NCBI GenBank assembly: GCA_021204025.1
Contig: JAJQAC010000064.1
Location: 1-64,000 of the forward strand
Origin: Clostridiales bacterium
GTDB lineage: Bacteria; Bacillota; Clostridia; Lachnospirales; Lachnospiraceae
Direction of reading: 5' to 3'
Length of the DNA stretch: 64,000 nt
The position numbers and the translations under genes are program-made. Positions 18,945-29,359 of this stretch are shown here, piece after piece. The notes under the pieces are model-generated. The model was not told the origin of the DNA, searched no databases, and saw only the letters and a program-made list of their open reading frames with translations. Position 1 is the first letter of the stretch. Each line of letters opens with the position of its first letter.

Positions 18945-20174
18945 ATGCAGATTTTCAGGAGAAAGGATCATTTTTGGAAAATTTATTGTAAGATTATGGT
19001 CTGGGTGATTGTCCAGCTTGGGATGTTCCTGTGTGTCGGAGATGGGCCTCCTGCGGAGGCAGCAGAAAAATCCGGTGGTGCAGACAGGTCGGAATGGCTT
19101 TATGGTCTGGAGGAGATATCCCGTCAGGATAGCTGGGAGGACATAGACTCATGGCTGGAAGAACTTTATGGAAAACAGCCAGGACATCCCGGATTTACCG
19201 ATCTGGTGAAGGAACTGGCGTCTGGAGATACAGAAGCGGCAGGCATGGCAGTGCGGAAACTTCTGTATGCGGCTTTTGTCGAGGAGATCGGCCATTCTGC
19301 TCAGGTTGCGGGACAGATCCTGGCGTTAGGACTTCTGGGAGCGGTATTTGTTCAGTTTTCACAGATCTTTTCTGAAACCAGGATCGCAGATGCCGGAACG
19401 CTTTTAACCTATTTGCTGTTATCTGCCATTTTGGCAGCAGCGTTTCAGGAGGGTGTCACACTTACCAGAGAAATTCTGGAGCGGCAGACAGAGTTTATGA
19501 GAGTGTTGCTGCCGGCCTACGCTGTGGCAATGGCCTGGGCCGGCAGCAGCACGACCGCGGCAGCATGGATGGAGGTGATTCTGTTTTTAATTGCCTGCGT
19601 GGAGAATTTTTACCGGAAGCTGCTGATCCCTTTTTCTCAGGTTTATGTCCTGTTTATACTGGCAGGTAATCTGTCCGGAGAAGATTTGCTGTCAGGGATG
19701 ACCGGGCTGATTCGTGATATCGTTCGCTGGGGGACGCGTTCCCTGGCCGGAGTGATCTTTGGGTTTCAGGTGGTTCAGGGAATGGTACTGCCTTACGCGG
19801 ATTCCCTGCAGACCGCCGGGATCCGGAAATTATTACAATTTGTGCCGGGGATTGGGGACGGACTGGGAGCTGCCGCGAAGATGGTTCTGGGTGCGGGAGT
19901 TCTGATCAAAAACGCGATGGGAGCGGCCGGAGTCATCGTGCTTATGATTATCAGTATTGCGCCGTTGATCAAACTCGCGGTTATTGTGCTGATCTACCGA
20001 CTGACTGCGGCAGCTTTGCAGCCGGTTGCAGAAAAGCGGCTGATTGCGGCAGTTTGTGGAGTCGCGGAGGGAGAACAGCTCCTGTTGGGAATCCTGATGT
20101 ACGGAATGATCATTTTTGTTGTGGCAATTGCGTTGACGGGTATGGGGACAAGCACTGCTTATCTGCTGTCATAA
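18945..20174 (+). CDS. spoIIIAE: Stage III sporulation protein AE
   Basis: Polytopic; RWGTRSLAGVIFGFQVVQGMVLPYADSL and IGDGLGAAAKMVLGAGVLIKNAMGAAG; operon position. Confidence 0.93.
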   Translation: MQIFRRKDHFWKIYCKIMVWVIVQLGMFLCVGDGPPAEAAEKSGGADRSEWLYGLEEISRQDSWEDIDSWLEELYGKQPGHPGFTDLVKELASGDTEAAGMAVRKLLYAAFVEEIGHSAQVAGQILALGLLGAVFVQFSQIFSETRIADAGTLLTYLLLSAILAAAFQEGVTLTREILERQTEFMRVLLPAYAVAMAWAGSSTTAAAWMEVILFLIACVENFYRKLLIPFSQVYVLFILAGNLSGEDLLSGMTGLIRDIVRWGTRSLAGVIFGFQVVQGMVLPYADSLQTAGIRKLLQFVPGIGDGLGAAAKMVLGAGVLIKNAMGAAGVIVLMIISIAPLIKLAVIVLIYRLTAAALQPVAEKRLIAAVCGVAEGEQLLLGILMYGMIIFVVAIALTGMGTSTAYLLS

Positions 20175-20183
20175 GGAGGGGCT

Positions 20184-20720
20184 GTGGAAGGGATCTTTCA
20201 ATGGCTGCGAAACCTTGCCGGATATTTTGTTTTTTTGTCTGTACTGGATCAGCTGATCCCGGAAAAAAGTTATGGAAGGTACATTCGTTTATTTGCCGGG
20301 CTGGTGATGATGTTGATGGTAATCTCGCCATTTACGGATCGGGCAGGGATCACGGAAGCGATTGTCCGTGCGTTTCAGGAGATGGAGTTTCAGGATGAGG
20401 CAGGAGAATTAAAAAAAGAGATACTGGGAGCAGAGCGTGAGCGTCTTACGCGGCTGATCCGGCAATATGAGTCTGTCATCGCAGGAGACATTGTCAGGAT
20501 GGCGGCGGAAAATGGTTATGAGGTGCTGGATTGCCGGGTAACCATCGGCGGGGATGAGTCAGAGGAGAATTTCGGAAAAGTAAGGGAGGTGATTCTGCAG
20601 GTATGCACCGAAGCGGAGAGAAACGATGGGGATGCCGGCGTACTTCAGCTTCGCAGAAAAATCAGTTCCGATTATAATCTGGAGGAGTCAAATGTCGAAA
20701 TTCAAATCACTGACCGGTAA
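20184..20720 (+). CDS. spoIIIAF: Stage III sporulation protein AF
   Basis: LDQLIPEKSYGRYIRLFAGLVMMLMVISPF; operon position. Confidence 0.9.
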   Translation: MEGIFQWLRNLAGYFVFLSVLDQLIPEKSYGRYIRLFAGLVMMLMVISPFTDRAGITEAIVRAFQEMEFQDEAGELKKEILGAERERLTRLIRQYESVIAGDIVRMAAENGYEVLDCRVTIGGDESEENFGKVREVILQVCTEAERNDGDAGVLQLRRKISSDYNLEESNVEIQITDR

Positions 20721-21312
20721 AGATAAATGGATTTTATTATTGACGATGGGTTTGGCTCTGTGTATCCTTGCCTTTCCGGTGGAATGGCTGACATCAGATC
20801 ATAAGAAAACAGAGTCTGATGGAGACAGAGACAGGCTCGGAATGGTACAGGGGGACGGAACCCCGATCGATTCGGTATCGGTTTTCCGAAGTGGTACTGA
20901 GGGTACTGTCGCTCAGGAAACCTATGAAAAAGCATTGGAGAACCGGATCCGGCAGATTCTGCGAAAGGTATCGGGAGTGGGAGAGGTCGATGTGATGGTC
21001 GTCTTAAAATCTTCGTCAGAGAAGATCTGGCAGACGGATGAAAGCAGTTCCGCCTCAACAGAAGAGAGCGGAGAAGACGGGGAACTTCGGCGTTTTGCAA
21101 GCGGAGAAAAAGAGGTTCAGACGGTTCTGGTCGCAAAGGATGGAACGGAGGAACCCATGCTGACAAAGGAGTTCTATCCGGAAGTGTCAGGGATTATCAT
21201 TAGTGCGCAGGGAGGAGACAGTCCGTCGGTCCAGGCTGAAATTTCCGCGGCAATGGAAGCATTATTCGGACTTCCGGCACATAAGATAAAAGTGTTAAAG
21301 CGGGTGGAATAA
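20692..21312 (+). CDS. spoIIIAG: Stage III sporulation protein AG
   Basis: ALENRIRQILRKVSGVGEVDVMVVLKSS..., VSGIIISAQGGDSPSVQAEISAAMEALFGLPAHKIKVLK. Confidence 0.93.
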   Translation: MSKFKSLTGKDKWILLLTMGLALCILAFPVEWLTSDHKKTESDGDRDRLGMVQGDGTPIDSVSVFRSGTEGTVAQETYEKALENRIRQILRKVSGVGEVDVMVVLKSSSEKIWQTDESSSASTEESGEDGELRRFASGEKEVQTVLVAKDGTEEPMLTKEFYPEVSGIIISAQGGDSPSVQAEISAAMEALFGLPAHKIKVLKRVE

Positions 21313-21325
21313 AGGAGTGTCAGCC

Positions 21326-22045
21326 ATGAGATTCAGAAAAAGAGAAAAAAAAGAGACCGGCAAAGACAACGTGAAACGGCTGTTCCGCAGAAATCAGATT
21401 GTGATTACGACTCTTGCGGTGATGATTGCTGCGGCCGGTTATTTAAACTATGCCGGAAAAGAAGAGATGGAGAGCGGAAACAATTTGCTGGCGTATGAGG
21501 CAGGAAGCGGAGACATTTCCGAAGAGGATCTTTATCAGGAAAATCTTGCCGCTTACGAGATGGAGGGTGAGATCGAGGAGGCGGAGTCTCTGGCTGAGAT
21601 TGACAGCTGGGATGCCGGAGAAGAGATCAGCAGTGAAACGGGAATTGATAATCCGGGTGAGGCTGTGCTGACAAACGGTATGACGGTTTCGGATTACATA
21701 GCCGGAGTTCAGCTCAATCGGGAGCAGATCCGCGCGCGTAATAAAGAAACGCTGAACAATATCATCAACAATTCCAATATCGAGGCGTCGGCGAAACAGG
21801 AAGCGATTCAGAATATGATTACGATGACAGAGATTGCGGAAAAAGAAAATGCTGCCGAGACGCTGCTGCAGGCGAAGGGATTTGCGGACCCGGTGGTGAG
21901 CCTGAGTGACGGGAAAGTGGATGTGGTGATTAACGCGGCGGCGATCAGTGATCAGGAGAGGGCGCAGATTGAGGATATTGTGAAGAGGAAAACGATGGTA
22001 GCGGCAGACAGCATTGTGATTACGCTGCTGAACCTGGAAGAATAG
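21326..22045 (+). CDS. spoIIIAH: Stage III sporulation protein AH
   Basis: FRRNQIVITTLAVMIAAAGYLNY, C-terminal EKENAAETLLQAKGFADPVVSLSDGKVDVVI. Confidence 0.93.
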   Translation: MRFRKREKKETGKDNVKRLFRRNQIVITTLAVMIAAAGYLNYAGKEEMESGNNLLAYEAGSGDISEEDLYQENLAAYEMEGEIEEAESLAEIDSWDAGEEISSETGIDNPGEAVLTNGMTVSDYIAGVQLNREQIRARNKETLNNIINNSNIEASAKQEAIQNMITMTEIAEKENAAETLLQAKGFADPVVSLSDGKVDVVINAAAISDQERAQIEDIVKRKTMVAADSIVITLLNLEE

Positions 22046-22165
22046 TTTTCCATATGAAAATCAGAATTTACCCCCTATGAAAAACCAGAGAGGTTTGTTA
22101 TACTGGGAGCAGGTACTGAATGGAGCCAAATGCGTTTTAAGATGCAGCAGGAAGGAGATACGGCT

Positions 22166-22558
22166 GTGGCAGATAAAGAAGAAAAGAAGATGGTTGAGAA
22201 AGAGAATATAGAGAAGAACAAAGGCGGCGAGATCCGGATCGCGGATGAGGTGGTGGCTATTATTGCAGGTCTTGCGGCTACGGAAGCGGAAGGAGTCGAG
22301 TCGATGGAGGGAAATGTAACGAACAATCTGGTCAGTCGTCTCGGAATGAAGAACCTTTCCCGCGGTGTAAAAGTAGATATCACCGGAGCACAGGTGTCGG
22401 TTGACCTTTCGCTGAATCTGAAATATGGATATCCGATTCCGGAAGTCAGTGGAAATGTGCAGGAACGTGTGAAAAATGCGATTGAGAATATGACGGGACT
22501 TTCCGTGAGGGATGTGAATATTAAAATCTGCGGGATCACGCTGCCGGAAGAGACGTAA
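22166..22558 (+). CDS. Asp23/Gls24 family envelope stress response protein
   Basis: GTG start after AAGGAGAT; IRIADEVVAIIAGLAATEAEGVESMEGN...KVDITGAQVSVDLSLNLKYGYPIPE. Confidence 0.92.
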   Translation: MADKEEKKMVEKENIEKNKGGEIRIADEVVAIIAGLAATEAEGVESMEGNVTNNLVSRLGMKNLSRGVKVDITGAQVSVDLSLNLKYGYPIPEVSGNVQERVKNAIENMTGLSVRDVNIKICGITLPEET

Positions 22559-22573
22559 GGAGCGGTGAAAAGG

Positions 22574-22617
22574 CCTGTCCCGGGCAGGGAAATCCTGCCT
22601 GGGACGGAACAGGTCTT
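22574..22617 (+). terminator. Terminator-like hairpin
   Basis: CCTGTCCCGGGCAGG-GAAAT-CCTGCCTGGGACGGAACAGG. Confidence 0.55.
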
Positions 22618-22654
22618 TGCCATCTTTCGATGCGAAACGATGGCTTGCTGACTT

Positions 22655-23368
22655 TTAGTTGTCAAACATCTTATCGTAGATTTCCTCTGACAGAAGGTCT
22701 ACATACGACTGATCTGTGATATCGTGATTGGTGATGATCAGATCCTGGATCAGAGAAAAACGTTTCAGGCTTTGTTCTTCGGGCGCGAGTTCACCTGGAG
22801 TTTCCGAAAGGATCTGCTGATCCAGCCCGTCAGCAGTATAGCTGGATAAAAACCAGTCGATCAGCGCTTTCGTAGTTTCCTCCTCCTGACTGATCTGTCC
22901 CTGGACCGTTTTGGCTGTCCGGGATGATTGGAGAGCAGAGAACAGGCACGCAAGTCCGATCAGTGCCATCGCGGCGAGACTGATATAGCGGGACAGACCG
23001 TAAAATGGCAGCGGAAGTACTCCCGAGAGTCCAAGCACTGAGACAGCAAGCAGGATGCTGCCTACCAGATAAAAAGCAGCGGCGGATGACTGGTAGTCAT
23101 CGTATTGCTGGGATTTGCTTACATAGACGTGCGGAAAAGGGGTCTGGCTGTTCTCAGCATGATCCGCTTCCGGATTTTCTGTCTCCTGATCATTAAGCAG
23201 TTGTTGGGAAAATTCTCTCAGTGCTGCTTTCAGCGCCGGATCATCTGTCATTTCTTTTTTCATGGCGGCTTCTGCTGCTTCTTTTGATTCATATAGGGAG
23301 CCGCCGCAGTCACTGCATATGGTAATTCCCCTGACAAACTCCATGTCACATTTCGGACAATAAGGCAT
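22655..23368 (-). CDS. Zinc-ribbon membrane protein of unknown function
   Basis: MPYCPKCDMEFVRGITICSDCGGSL plus two TM segments. Confidence 0.65.
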   Translation of the reverse strand: MPYCPKCDMEFVRGITICSDCGGSLYESKEAAEAAMKKEMTDDPALKAALREFSQQLLNDQETENPEADHAENSQTPFPHVYVSKSQQYDDYQSSAAAFYLVGSILLAVSVLGLSGVLPLPFYGLSRYISLAAMALIGLACLFSALQSSRTAKTVQGQISQEEETTKALIDWFLSSYTADGLDQQILSETPGELAPEEQSLKRFSLIQDLIITNHDITDQSYVDLLSEEIYDKMFDN

Positions 23369-23577
23369 AATGGATTCCTCCTGAGACTCTGATTTTGGGC
23401 CTGATTTGCAGAATCAGCCGTAAAATCTGCGGACAGATTCTGAGTCACTATCGTCGATTATAAAACAGAAATATGGATTCGTCCAGACGGAACCCAGAAA
23501 ATGCCACTTTTATTTACCAGATGATTATGCTAAAATTATGAGAAGATGGAAGCAAAATCAGAAAGGACTTTTTATTT

Positions 23578-24438
23578 ATGAGGACAGCGGTCGGTACGGA
23601 CAGCAGCAGTGGGATCTCACAGGCGCAGGCGAAAGAACTGGGAATCTTTGTGATTCCCATGCCGTTTATCATTGGCGGCAGGGAGTACGAGGACGGCGTT
23701 ACCCTCACAAATGATGAATTTTATGAGAAAATGGCGGATAATGTTGAGATCAGTACTTCTCAGACTTCGCCGCGTCAGCTTGCTGACCGATGGGATGAGA
23801 TATTAAAAGAGTATGATGAGATTGTATACATTCCGCTTTCGAGCGGTTTAAGTGGCGCGTTCCAGACGGCCAAGATGGTGGCGGAGGATTATGACGGACG
23901 GGTACAGGTTGTTAATAATCAGCGGGTGTCCGTGACCCAGAGGCAGTCCGTGCTGGATGCGTGTGAACTGATTCAACGAGGATATGATGCGGCAAAAGTG
24001 CGTGAGATTCTGGAAGGGGGGAAATTTGATTCCAGCATCTATATCACGGTTGACACACTGAAATATCTGAAGCGCGGAGGACGTATTACGCCAACGGCCG
24101 CCGCTCTTGGCACACTGTTGAGAATCAAGCCGGTGCTGCAGATTCAGGGAGAAAAGGTAGATGCTTTTTCACGGGCGCGGACGATGAAACAGGGGCGTGA
24201 AGTCATGCTTGCTGCGCTGGCTCATGATCTGGAGACCCGATTTGACGATCCGGAGGCGGAACATACCTGGATCGCGGTCGCGCATACGAAAAACCGTGAG
24301 ATGGCGGAGAGCTTTGCGATGGAAATCCGTGGACGATTCCCCAGGGCAGGAGAGATTCATATTGATCCTCTTGCGTTAAATACCGCATGTCACATCAGTC
24401 CCGGTTCTCTGGGCGTTGCGTGCAGCAAAATGGTTTAG
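23578..24438 (+). CDS. DegV family fatty-acid-binding protein
   Basis: AVGTDSSSGISQAQAKELGIFVIPMPFIIGGREYEDG, PLSSGLSGAFQTAKMVAEDY, GGRITPTAAALGTLLRIKPVL. Confidence 0.93.
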   Translation: MRTAVGTDSSSGISQAQAKELGIFVIPMPFIIGGREYEDGVTLTNDEFYEKMADNVEISTSQTSPRQLADRWDEILKEYDEIVYIPLSSGLSGAFQTAKMVAEDYDGRVQVVNNQRVSVTQRQSVLDACELIQRGYDAAKVREILEGGKFDSSIYITVDTLKYLKRGGRITPTAAALGTLLRIKPVLQIQGEKVDAFSRARTMKQGREVMLAALAHDLETRFDDPEAEHTWIAVAHTKNREMAESFAMEIRGRFPRAGEIHIDPLALNTACHISPGSLGVACSKMV

Positions 24439-24455
24439 AGGTCAAAGGGAAGGAT

Positions 24456-25928
24456 ATGGAACACAGACAGAAGGCCGTTTTTCGGCTATGGAAACGAAAG
24501 ATTGTCCTGCGGATGAGGGTAGTAATATTTTTTCTGCTGCTGTTATTTGGATGCATTCCGACATTTTTCTGCGCGCAGACGATTATCCGTTCGGTACGGC
24601 AGAACGAGATCGATGCAAGGATGATCGAGATTCAGAATCAGTGCCGGATCCTGAGCAGCAAGATGACACGGCTGCGGTATTTCTGGGAGGAAGGAGGGGT
24701 ATCTTCCCTGGACAGTGAGATCGAGACGATGGCGGATGTGTATAACGGAAGGATCGTCGTAGTGGACCGGGATTTTCGGATTGTCCAGGACACCTTTCAC
24801 ATCGCGGAAAGCCGGCTGATGGTGGCGGAGGAAGTGATTCGCTGTTTTCAGGGAGAAAACAGCAGCAAATATAATTCACAGAAAAATTATTTCATCCAGA
24901 CATTGCCGGTTTATGATAATACGGATGATAAGGGAATTGACGGCGTGCTGGTGATTACCGTGTCTACGGAAAGTATCATAAACCTGCTGGATAAGGTGAT
25001 GGATCGGGCTTCTTTTTTTCAGGTGCTGACGCTGATTATCCTGGTGATGGCAGCATTTATGGCAGTTCGTGTGCTCTTTCAGCCATTTGAGGAGCTGCAG
25101 AAAAAGCTGGATCTGGTAGCGGAAGGATTTCTGGATACGGATATTACGACAAGTACTTACAGGGAAACTTTAAAAATTTCAGAAACAGTTGAGCGGACGA
25201 TTACCAAACTGCGGGAAATTGATGAGTCGCGCCAGGAATTTGTCTCGAACGTTTCGCATGAGCTGAAGACCCCGATTACGTCGATCCGTGTACTGGCGGA
25301 TTCCCTGATGGGGATGGAGAATGTCCCGACGGAACTGTATCAGGAGTTTATGGAGGATATTTCTCATGAAATTGACCGGGAGACGCAGATTATCAATGAT
25401 TTGCTTGCACTGGTTAAGATGGACAAGTCCAACGCGGAATTAAATATCTCATCGGTGAATGTTAATCTTCTGGTAGAACAGATTTTAAAACGACTGCGGC
25501 CGATTGCCGACCGTCAGAAGGTAGAACTGATCTTTGAGAGCATTCGGGAGGTCAGCGCGGAGATCGATGAGGTAAAGGTATCGTTAGCGATCACGAATCT
25601 GGCAGAGAATGCTGTGAAATACAATACCGAGAACGGATGGGTCCGCGTAACGGTGGATGCTGACCACAAGTTTTTCTATATTAAAATCTCCGATTCGGGT
25701 ATCGGGATCCCGGAGGATGAGCAGAATAAAATCTTTGACCGTTTTTACCGGGTGGATAAGACCCGTTCCCGCGAGACGGGAGGAAGCGGACTGGGACTGG
25801 CGATTACACGAAATGTGGTGTTGATGCATAAAGGCGCGATCAAACTTTCAAGCCGGCCGGGAGAGGGGAGCACGTTTACGCTTCGTATCCCTCTCAAATA
25901 TATTGCGTCGGCGGGAGGACAGGGATGA
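24456..25928 (+). CDS. HAMP-type sensor histidine kinase
   Basis: Two TMs, HAMP, H-box FVSNVSHELKTPITSI, N-box NLAENAVKY, G-boxes DSGIGIPEDEQ and GGSGLGLAI. Confidence 0.93.
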   Translation: MEHRQKAVFRLWKRKIVLRMRVVIFFLLLLFGCIPTFFCAQTIIRSVRQNEIDARMIEIQNQCRILSSKMTRLRYFWEEGGVSSLDSEIETMADVYNGRIVVVDRDFRIVQDTFHIAESRLMVAEEVIRCFQGENSSKYNSQKNYFIQTLPVYDNTDDKGIDGVLVITVSTESIINLLDKVMDRASFFQVLTLIILVMAAFMAVRVLFQPFEELQKKLDLVAEGFLDTDITTSTYRETLKISETVERTITKLREIDESRQEFVSNVSHELKTPITSIRVLADSLMGMENVPTELYQEFMEDISHEIDRETQIINDLLALVKMDKSNAELNISSVNVNLLVEQILKRLRPIADRQKVELIFESIREVSAEIDEVKVSLAITNLAENAVKYNTENGWVRVTVDADHKFFYIKISDSGIGIPEDEQNKIFDRFYRVDKTRSRETGGSGLGLAITRNVVLMHKGAIKLSSRPGEGSTFTLRIPLKYIASAGGQG

Positions 25929-26857
25929 AGATAATCAGAAAATGGATGATTGTGCTGTTTATGGCGTTTTTGTTATTACCCGGATGCGGAAAACTTATGG
26001 GGCAGAGGGATTCGGCACAGGAAGGAGAACAGATTTATCAGATTTATTATCTGAATTCGTCCGGAACCCGGATGACCGCTCAGGAATACCGTACGCAGAC
26101 AGAGATCGGTGAGGCGTTGATTCAGGAATTGATGGAGCAGTTTTTAAATGTGCCGCAGGATGTCGACTGTCAGACAGCTCTTTCCGGGAAAGCAGAGTAT
26201 CTGGGATATAAGCAGGAGGACAGTGTCCTTTATCTGTATTTTGACAATAATTATACCAGTATGAAGGCCGATCGTGAGATTCTCTGCCGGGCTGCTCTGG
26301 TCCGGACGCTGACGCAGATACCCGGCGTAGAATTTATTAATATTTATGCGGGCGAACAGCCGCTGATGGATCGCAGCGGGATGCCGGTCGGGATGTTGGC
26401 CGCCGGTGATTTTATCGACAGTATCAGCGACGTGAATGCGTATGAAGAGACAGAGCTTACGCTTTATTTCGCGGACGAGACGGGAGAAAAGCTGATCCCG
26501 GAGAAACGACAGGTCGTTTATAACATCAGCAATTCCCTGGAACGGGTAGTGGTGGAGCAGTTGATCAGTGGTCCGCAGGCTCAGGGATTAAAGCCGGTGC
26601 TGGAACCACAGACAGAGCTTTTAAACATTTCCGTTAATGAAAATATCTGCTATATTAATTTTGGTTCGTCGTTTCTTAATAATGCTCTGGAGGTGACGGC
26701 GGAGCTTCCGATCTACGCGATTGTCAATTCGCTGTCGGAGCTTTCCAGTGTTAACCGTATCCAGATTACGGTGAATGGAGAGCAGAATGTGATGTTCCGG
26801 GAAACAGTATCCCTGAACGACCTTTTTGAACGAAATCTAGATTATCTGCAGCAGTGA
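25925..26857 (+). CDS. GerMN-domain lipoprotein
   Basis: Lipobox LLPGCGK; two GerMN-like repeats including LTLYFADETGEKLIPEKRQVVYN. Confidence 0.82.
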   Translation: MKIIRKWMIVLFMAFLLLPGCGKLMGQRDSAQEGEQIYQIYYLNSSGTRMTAQEYRTQTEIGEALIQELMEQFLNVPQDVDCQTALSGKAEYLGYKQEDSVLYLYFDNNYTSMKADREILCRAALVRTLTQIPGVEFINIYAGEQPLMDRSGMPVGMLAAGDFIDSISDVNAYEETELTLYFADETGEKLIPEKRQVVYNISNSLERVVVEQLISGPQAQGLKPVLEPQTELLNISVNENICYINFGSSFLNNALEVTAELPIYAIVNSLSELSSVNRIQITVNGEQNVMFRETVSLNDLFERNLDYLQQ

Positions 26858-26875
26858 CAGGAGGGAAGAAACTGC

Positions 26876-29359
26876 GTGGAAAAACGACCGCTTTTCCTGT
26901 TTGCGGGAGGGTTCGTGCTTGGAGAGGTGCTGGGCCTGCATAATCAGACAGCGGTAAGGGTCCTGGCGGCAGCCGTGTTTACGGTGGCCATCGGATGGAT
27001 GATGATAAATTCAGACAGTAAGAAAGTGAAAAAAACCGGAGAAGGATATCCACAATTCCTTCTCCGGTTACGAAAGAAGAGCAGAGTCCGCAGGACAGGG
27101 CTGCTGCTTTTTTTCATTCTTTGCAGAGTCATACGCGGCGGATGGGAACGTCAGATCTGGGAAAAAGAGACGGCGTTTGACCTGGACGGGGAGACGTGCG
27201 GTTTCACCGGAGTGGTGGAGGGTATCCGGGAGAGCAAAGACCGGTATGAGCTCCTGCTGCGGCCAGCGGTGTCTGAGCGGGGAGAATCTCTCCGTGGTCT
27301 GCTGGTTTATGTAGACCGTGGTCTGGCCGGAGAGCCGGCGATTGGGTTCCGGGTCCTTGTAAAGGGAAAGGTAAGGGCACTGGAGGCGGCGGGTAATCCG
27401 GGACAGTTTGACTATCGCAGTTATTACCGGGCGCAGAAGCTGGGATATCGCTTGAGCGCGGCGGAGTGCGATATTGTTGATCGACGTCAGAGGGTAAAAG
27501 ACCGATATCAGGATGCGCTGCGCCGGTTATCCGTATATTTTGGAGATATTCTGGATGAGTCGGCGGATGAGCAGGACGCGGGAGTCCTTAAGTCCATGCT
27601 GCTCGGAGATAAGAGCGGTCTGGATCCGGAGGTTCGTGATCGATATCAGAGAAACGGGATTGCTCATCTGCTGGCAATCAGTGGTCTGCACCTGTCACTG
27701 ATCAGTATGGCAGTATATGGAATGCTGCGCAGAACCGGCAGTGGTTATGGAGTGGCTGGGGTGATCGGAGGGTTTGTCCTGATTGGTTTTTGTGTAATGA
27801 CTGGCGGTTCGGCTTCTTCGGTCCGTGCGCTGGTGATGGTACTGTGCGGATATCTGGCGGCATATCTGGGACGCACCTATGACGTGCTGACAGCGCTTGG
27901 ACTGGCGGGAATTCTGATCCTCTGGGACAGCCCGTGGCTGCTGACTCAGTCCGGAGTACAGTTGTCGTTTGCAGCTGTGGCCGGGATCGCGGCGGTGCAG
28001 GAGTCGAAGATGCTTCCGGTGCCGGTGGCTTTGCAGGCCGCGACTGTGCCGGTCATTCTCTATCATTATTTTCAGCTTCCGCTCTATGGAATTCTGCTCA
28101 ATCTGCTGGTACTTCCGCTGGTAGGAGGAGTCGTCGGTTCCGGAAGTCTCACGATTCTGTGCGGCCTTGGGAATCGGACAGCAGCACGTTTCCTTGCAGG
28201 GACGGCTCATGTAATCCTGCTGTGGTATGACTGGCTGTGTCGTTGGTTCCAGAAACTGCCGGCTGCGAATCTGGTTCTGGGGAGACCGGCGGCGTGGCAG
28301 ATCGGGGTATATTATGGGGGACTGATCATCTGGTTTTATTGTCTGAAGTGGTTCGAGGCGGGACAAAACGAAGAAATTCATGATCCGGCTAAAAAAGAGC
28401 AGGGAGAAAGGATATGTTTTCAAGGGACAGAAACTGACCGCGTAACAGAAAAGATTCGCAAGATGGTGCAAAAGATGCCCGGGACGGCGAAGAAACTCGT
28501 CATCCTGTGCGTACTGATGCTGGTTTTGCGGCCGCTGCCCATCCGTGATTTCCGGGTAACCTTTCTGGATGTGGGACAGGGAGACGGAATCTTCCTGCGG
28601 GGAGGCCATATATCGATTCTGGTAGACGGAGGCAGCAGCAGTGTGTCGGATCCGGGTGAAGACCGTCTGGAACCATATCTGAAATCCCAGGGTCTGACAG
28701 AAGTGGATTTCGCGATTGTCAGCCACGGGGATCAGGATCATATAAATGGACTGGAGTATCTGCTGGGCGAGGAGTCAGATATCCGGATTCGGAATCTGGT
28801 GCTGCCGGCGGCTGGTCGGGGAGATGAGGTTTATGAAGAACTTTGTGAAAAAGCAGCGGAAAAGGAAACTCAGATTTTCTGGATGGAAGCGGGAGACCGG
28901 ATTGAGCAAGGAGAGCTGAAGATGATCTGTCTGTATCCGGAGGACGCACAGGGCAGCCCATCGGAAGAGAGAAATGACCATTCCCTGGTGATTCGCTGTG
29001 ATTATGGGGATTTTCATATGCTGCTGACAGGAGACATGAGTATGGAGGGAGAAAAGGAGATTTTATCAAAGAGTGATCTGAGAAACCAGCTTGCGGATAT
29101 TTGTACCCTGAAAATTGCTCATCATGGATCCGCGACAGCATCCGGAGAGGAGTGGCTGGATGCGGTATCTCCGCTGTGGGCTGTGATTTCATATGGAAAA
29201 GACAATCGGTACGGACATCCAAATGCCAGAGTGATAGAAGCACTGACAAAAAGGCATATCATCATCTTTCAGACGGCGTTAGACGGCGCGGTGACACTGT
29301 GTACGGATGGAGAAAACATAGAATGGAGTACGTTTTTAAAAAAGGAAAATCCGGATTAA
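26876..29359 (+). CDS. comEC: ComEC/Rec2-type DNA internalization protein
   Basis: GTG start; HLLAISGLHLSLI, competence TM domain, C-terminal metallo-beta-lactamase FLDVGQGDGIFLRGG...SHGDQDHINGLEYLL. Confidence 0.93.
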   Translation: MEKRPLFLFAGGFVLGEVLGLHNQTAVRVLAAAVFTVAIGWMMINSDSKKVKKTGEGYPQFLLRLRKKSRVRRTGLLLFFILCRVIRGGWERQIWEKETAFDLDGETCGFTGVVEGIRESKDRYELLLRPAVSERGESLRGLLVYVDRGLAGEPAIGFRVLVKGKVRALEAAGNPGQFDYRSYYRAQKLGYRLSAAECDIVDRRQRVKDRYQDALRRLSVYFGDILDESADEQDAGVLKSMLLGDKSGLDPEVRDRYQRNGIAHLLAISGLHLSLISMAVYGMLRRTGSGYGVAGVIGGFVLIGFCVMTGGSASSVRALVMVLCGYLAAYLGRTYDVLTALGLAGILILWDSPWLLTQSGVQLSFAAVAGIAAVQESKMLPVPVALQAATVPVILYHYFQLPLYGILLNLLVLPLVGGVVGSGSLTILCGLGNRTAARFLAGTAHVILLWYDWLCRWFQKLPAANLVLGRPAAWQIGVYYGGLIIWFYCLKWFEAGQNEEIHDPAKKEQGERICFQGTETDRVTEKIRKMVQKMPGTAKKLVILCVLMLVLRPLPIRDFRVTFLDVGQGDGIFLRGGHISILVDGGSSSVSDPGEDRLEPYLKSQGLTEVDFAIVSHGDQDHINGLEYLLGEESDIRIRNLVLPAAGRGDEVYEELCEKAAEKETQIFWMEAGDRIEQGELKMICLYPEDAQGSPSEERNDHSLVIRCDYGDFHMLLTGDMSMEGEKEILSKSDLRNQLADICTLKIAHHGSATASGEEWLDAVSPLWAVISYGKDNRYGHPNARVIEALTKRHIIIFQTALDGAVTLCTDGENIEWSTFLKKENPD

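Noticed and set aside
27695-28741. 348-aa ORF on - strand
   Set aside because: Antisense of comEC; His/Gln/Ser-rich translation typical of a shadow ORF.
13988-29359. comEA and comEC as evidence for a complete competence locus
   Set aside because: The two genes are about 12 kb apart with unrelated genes between; natural competence cannot be inferred from them alone.
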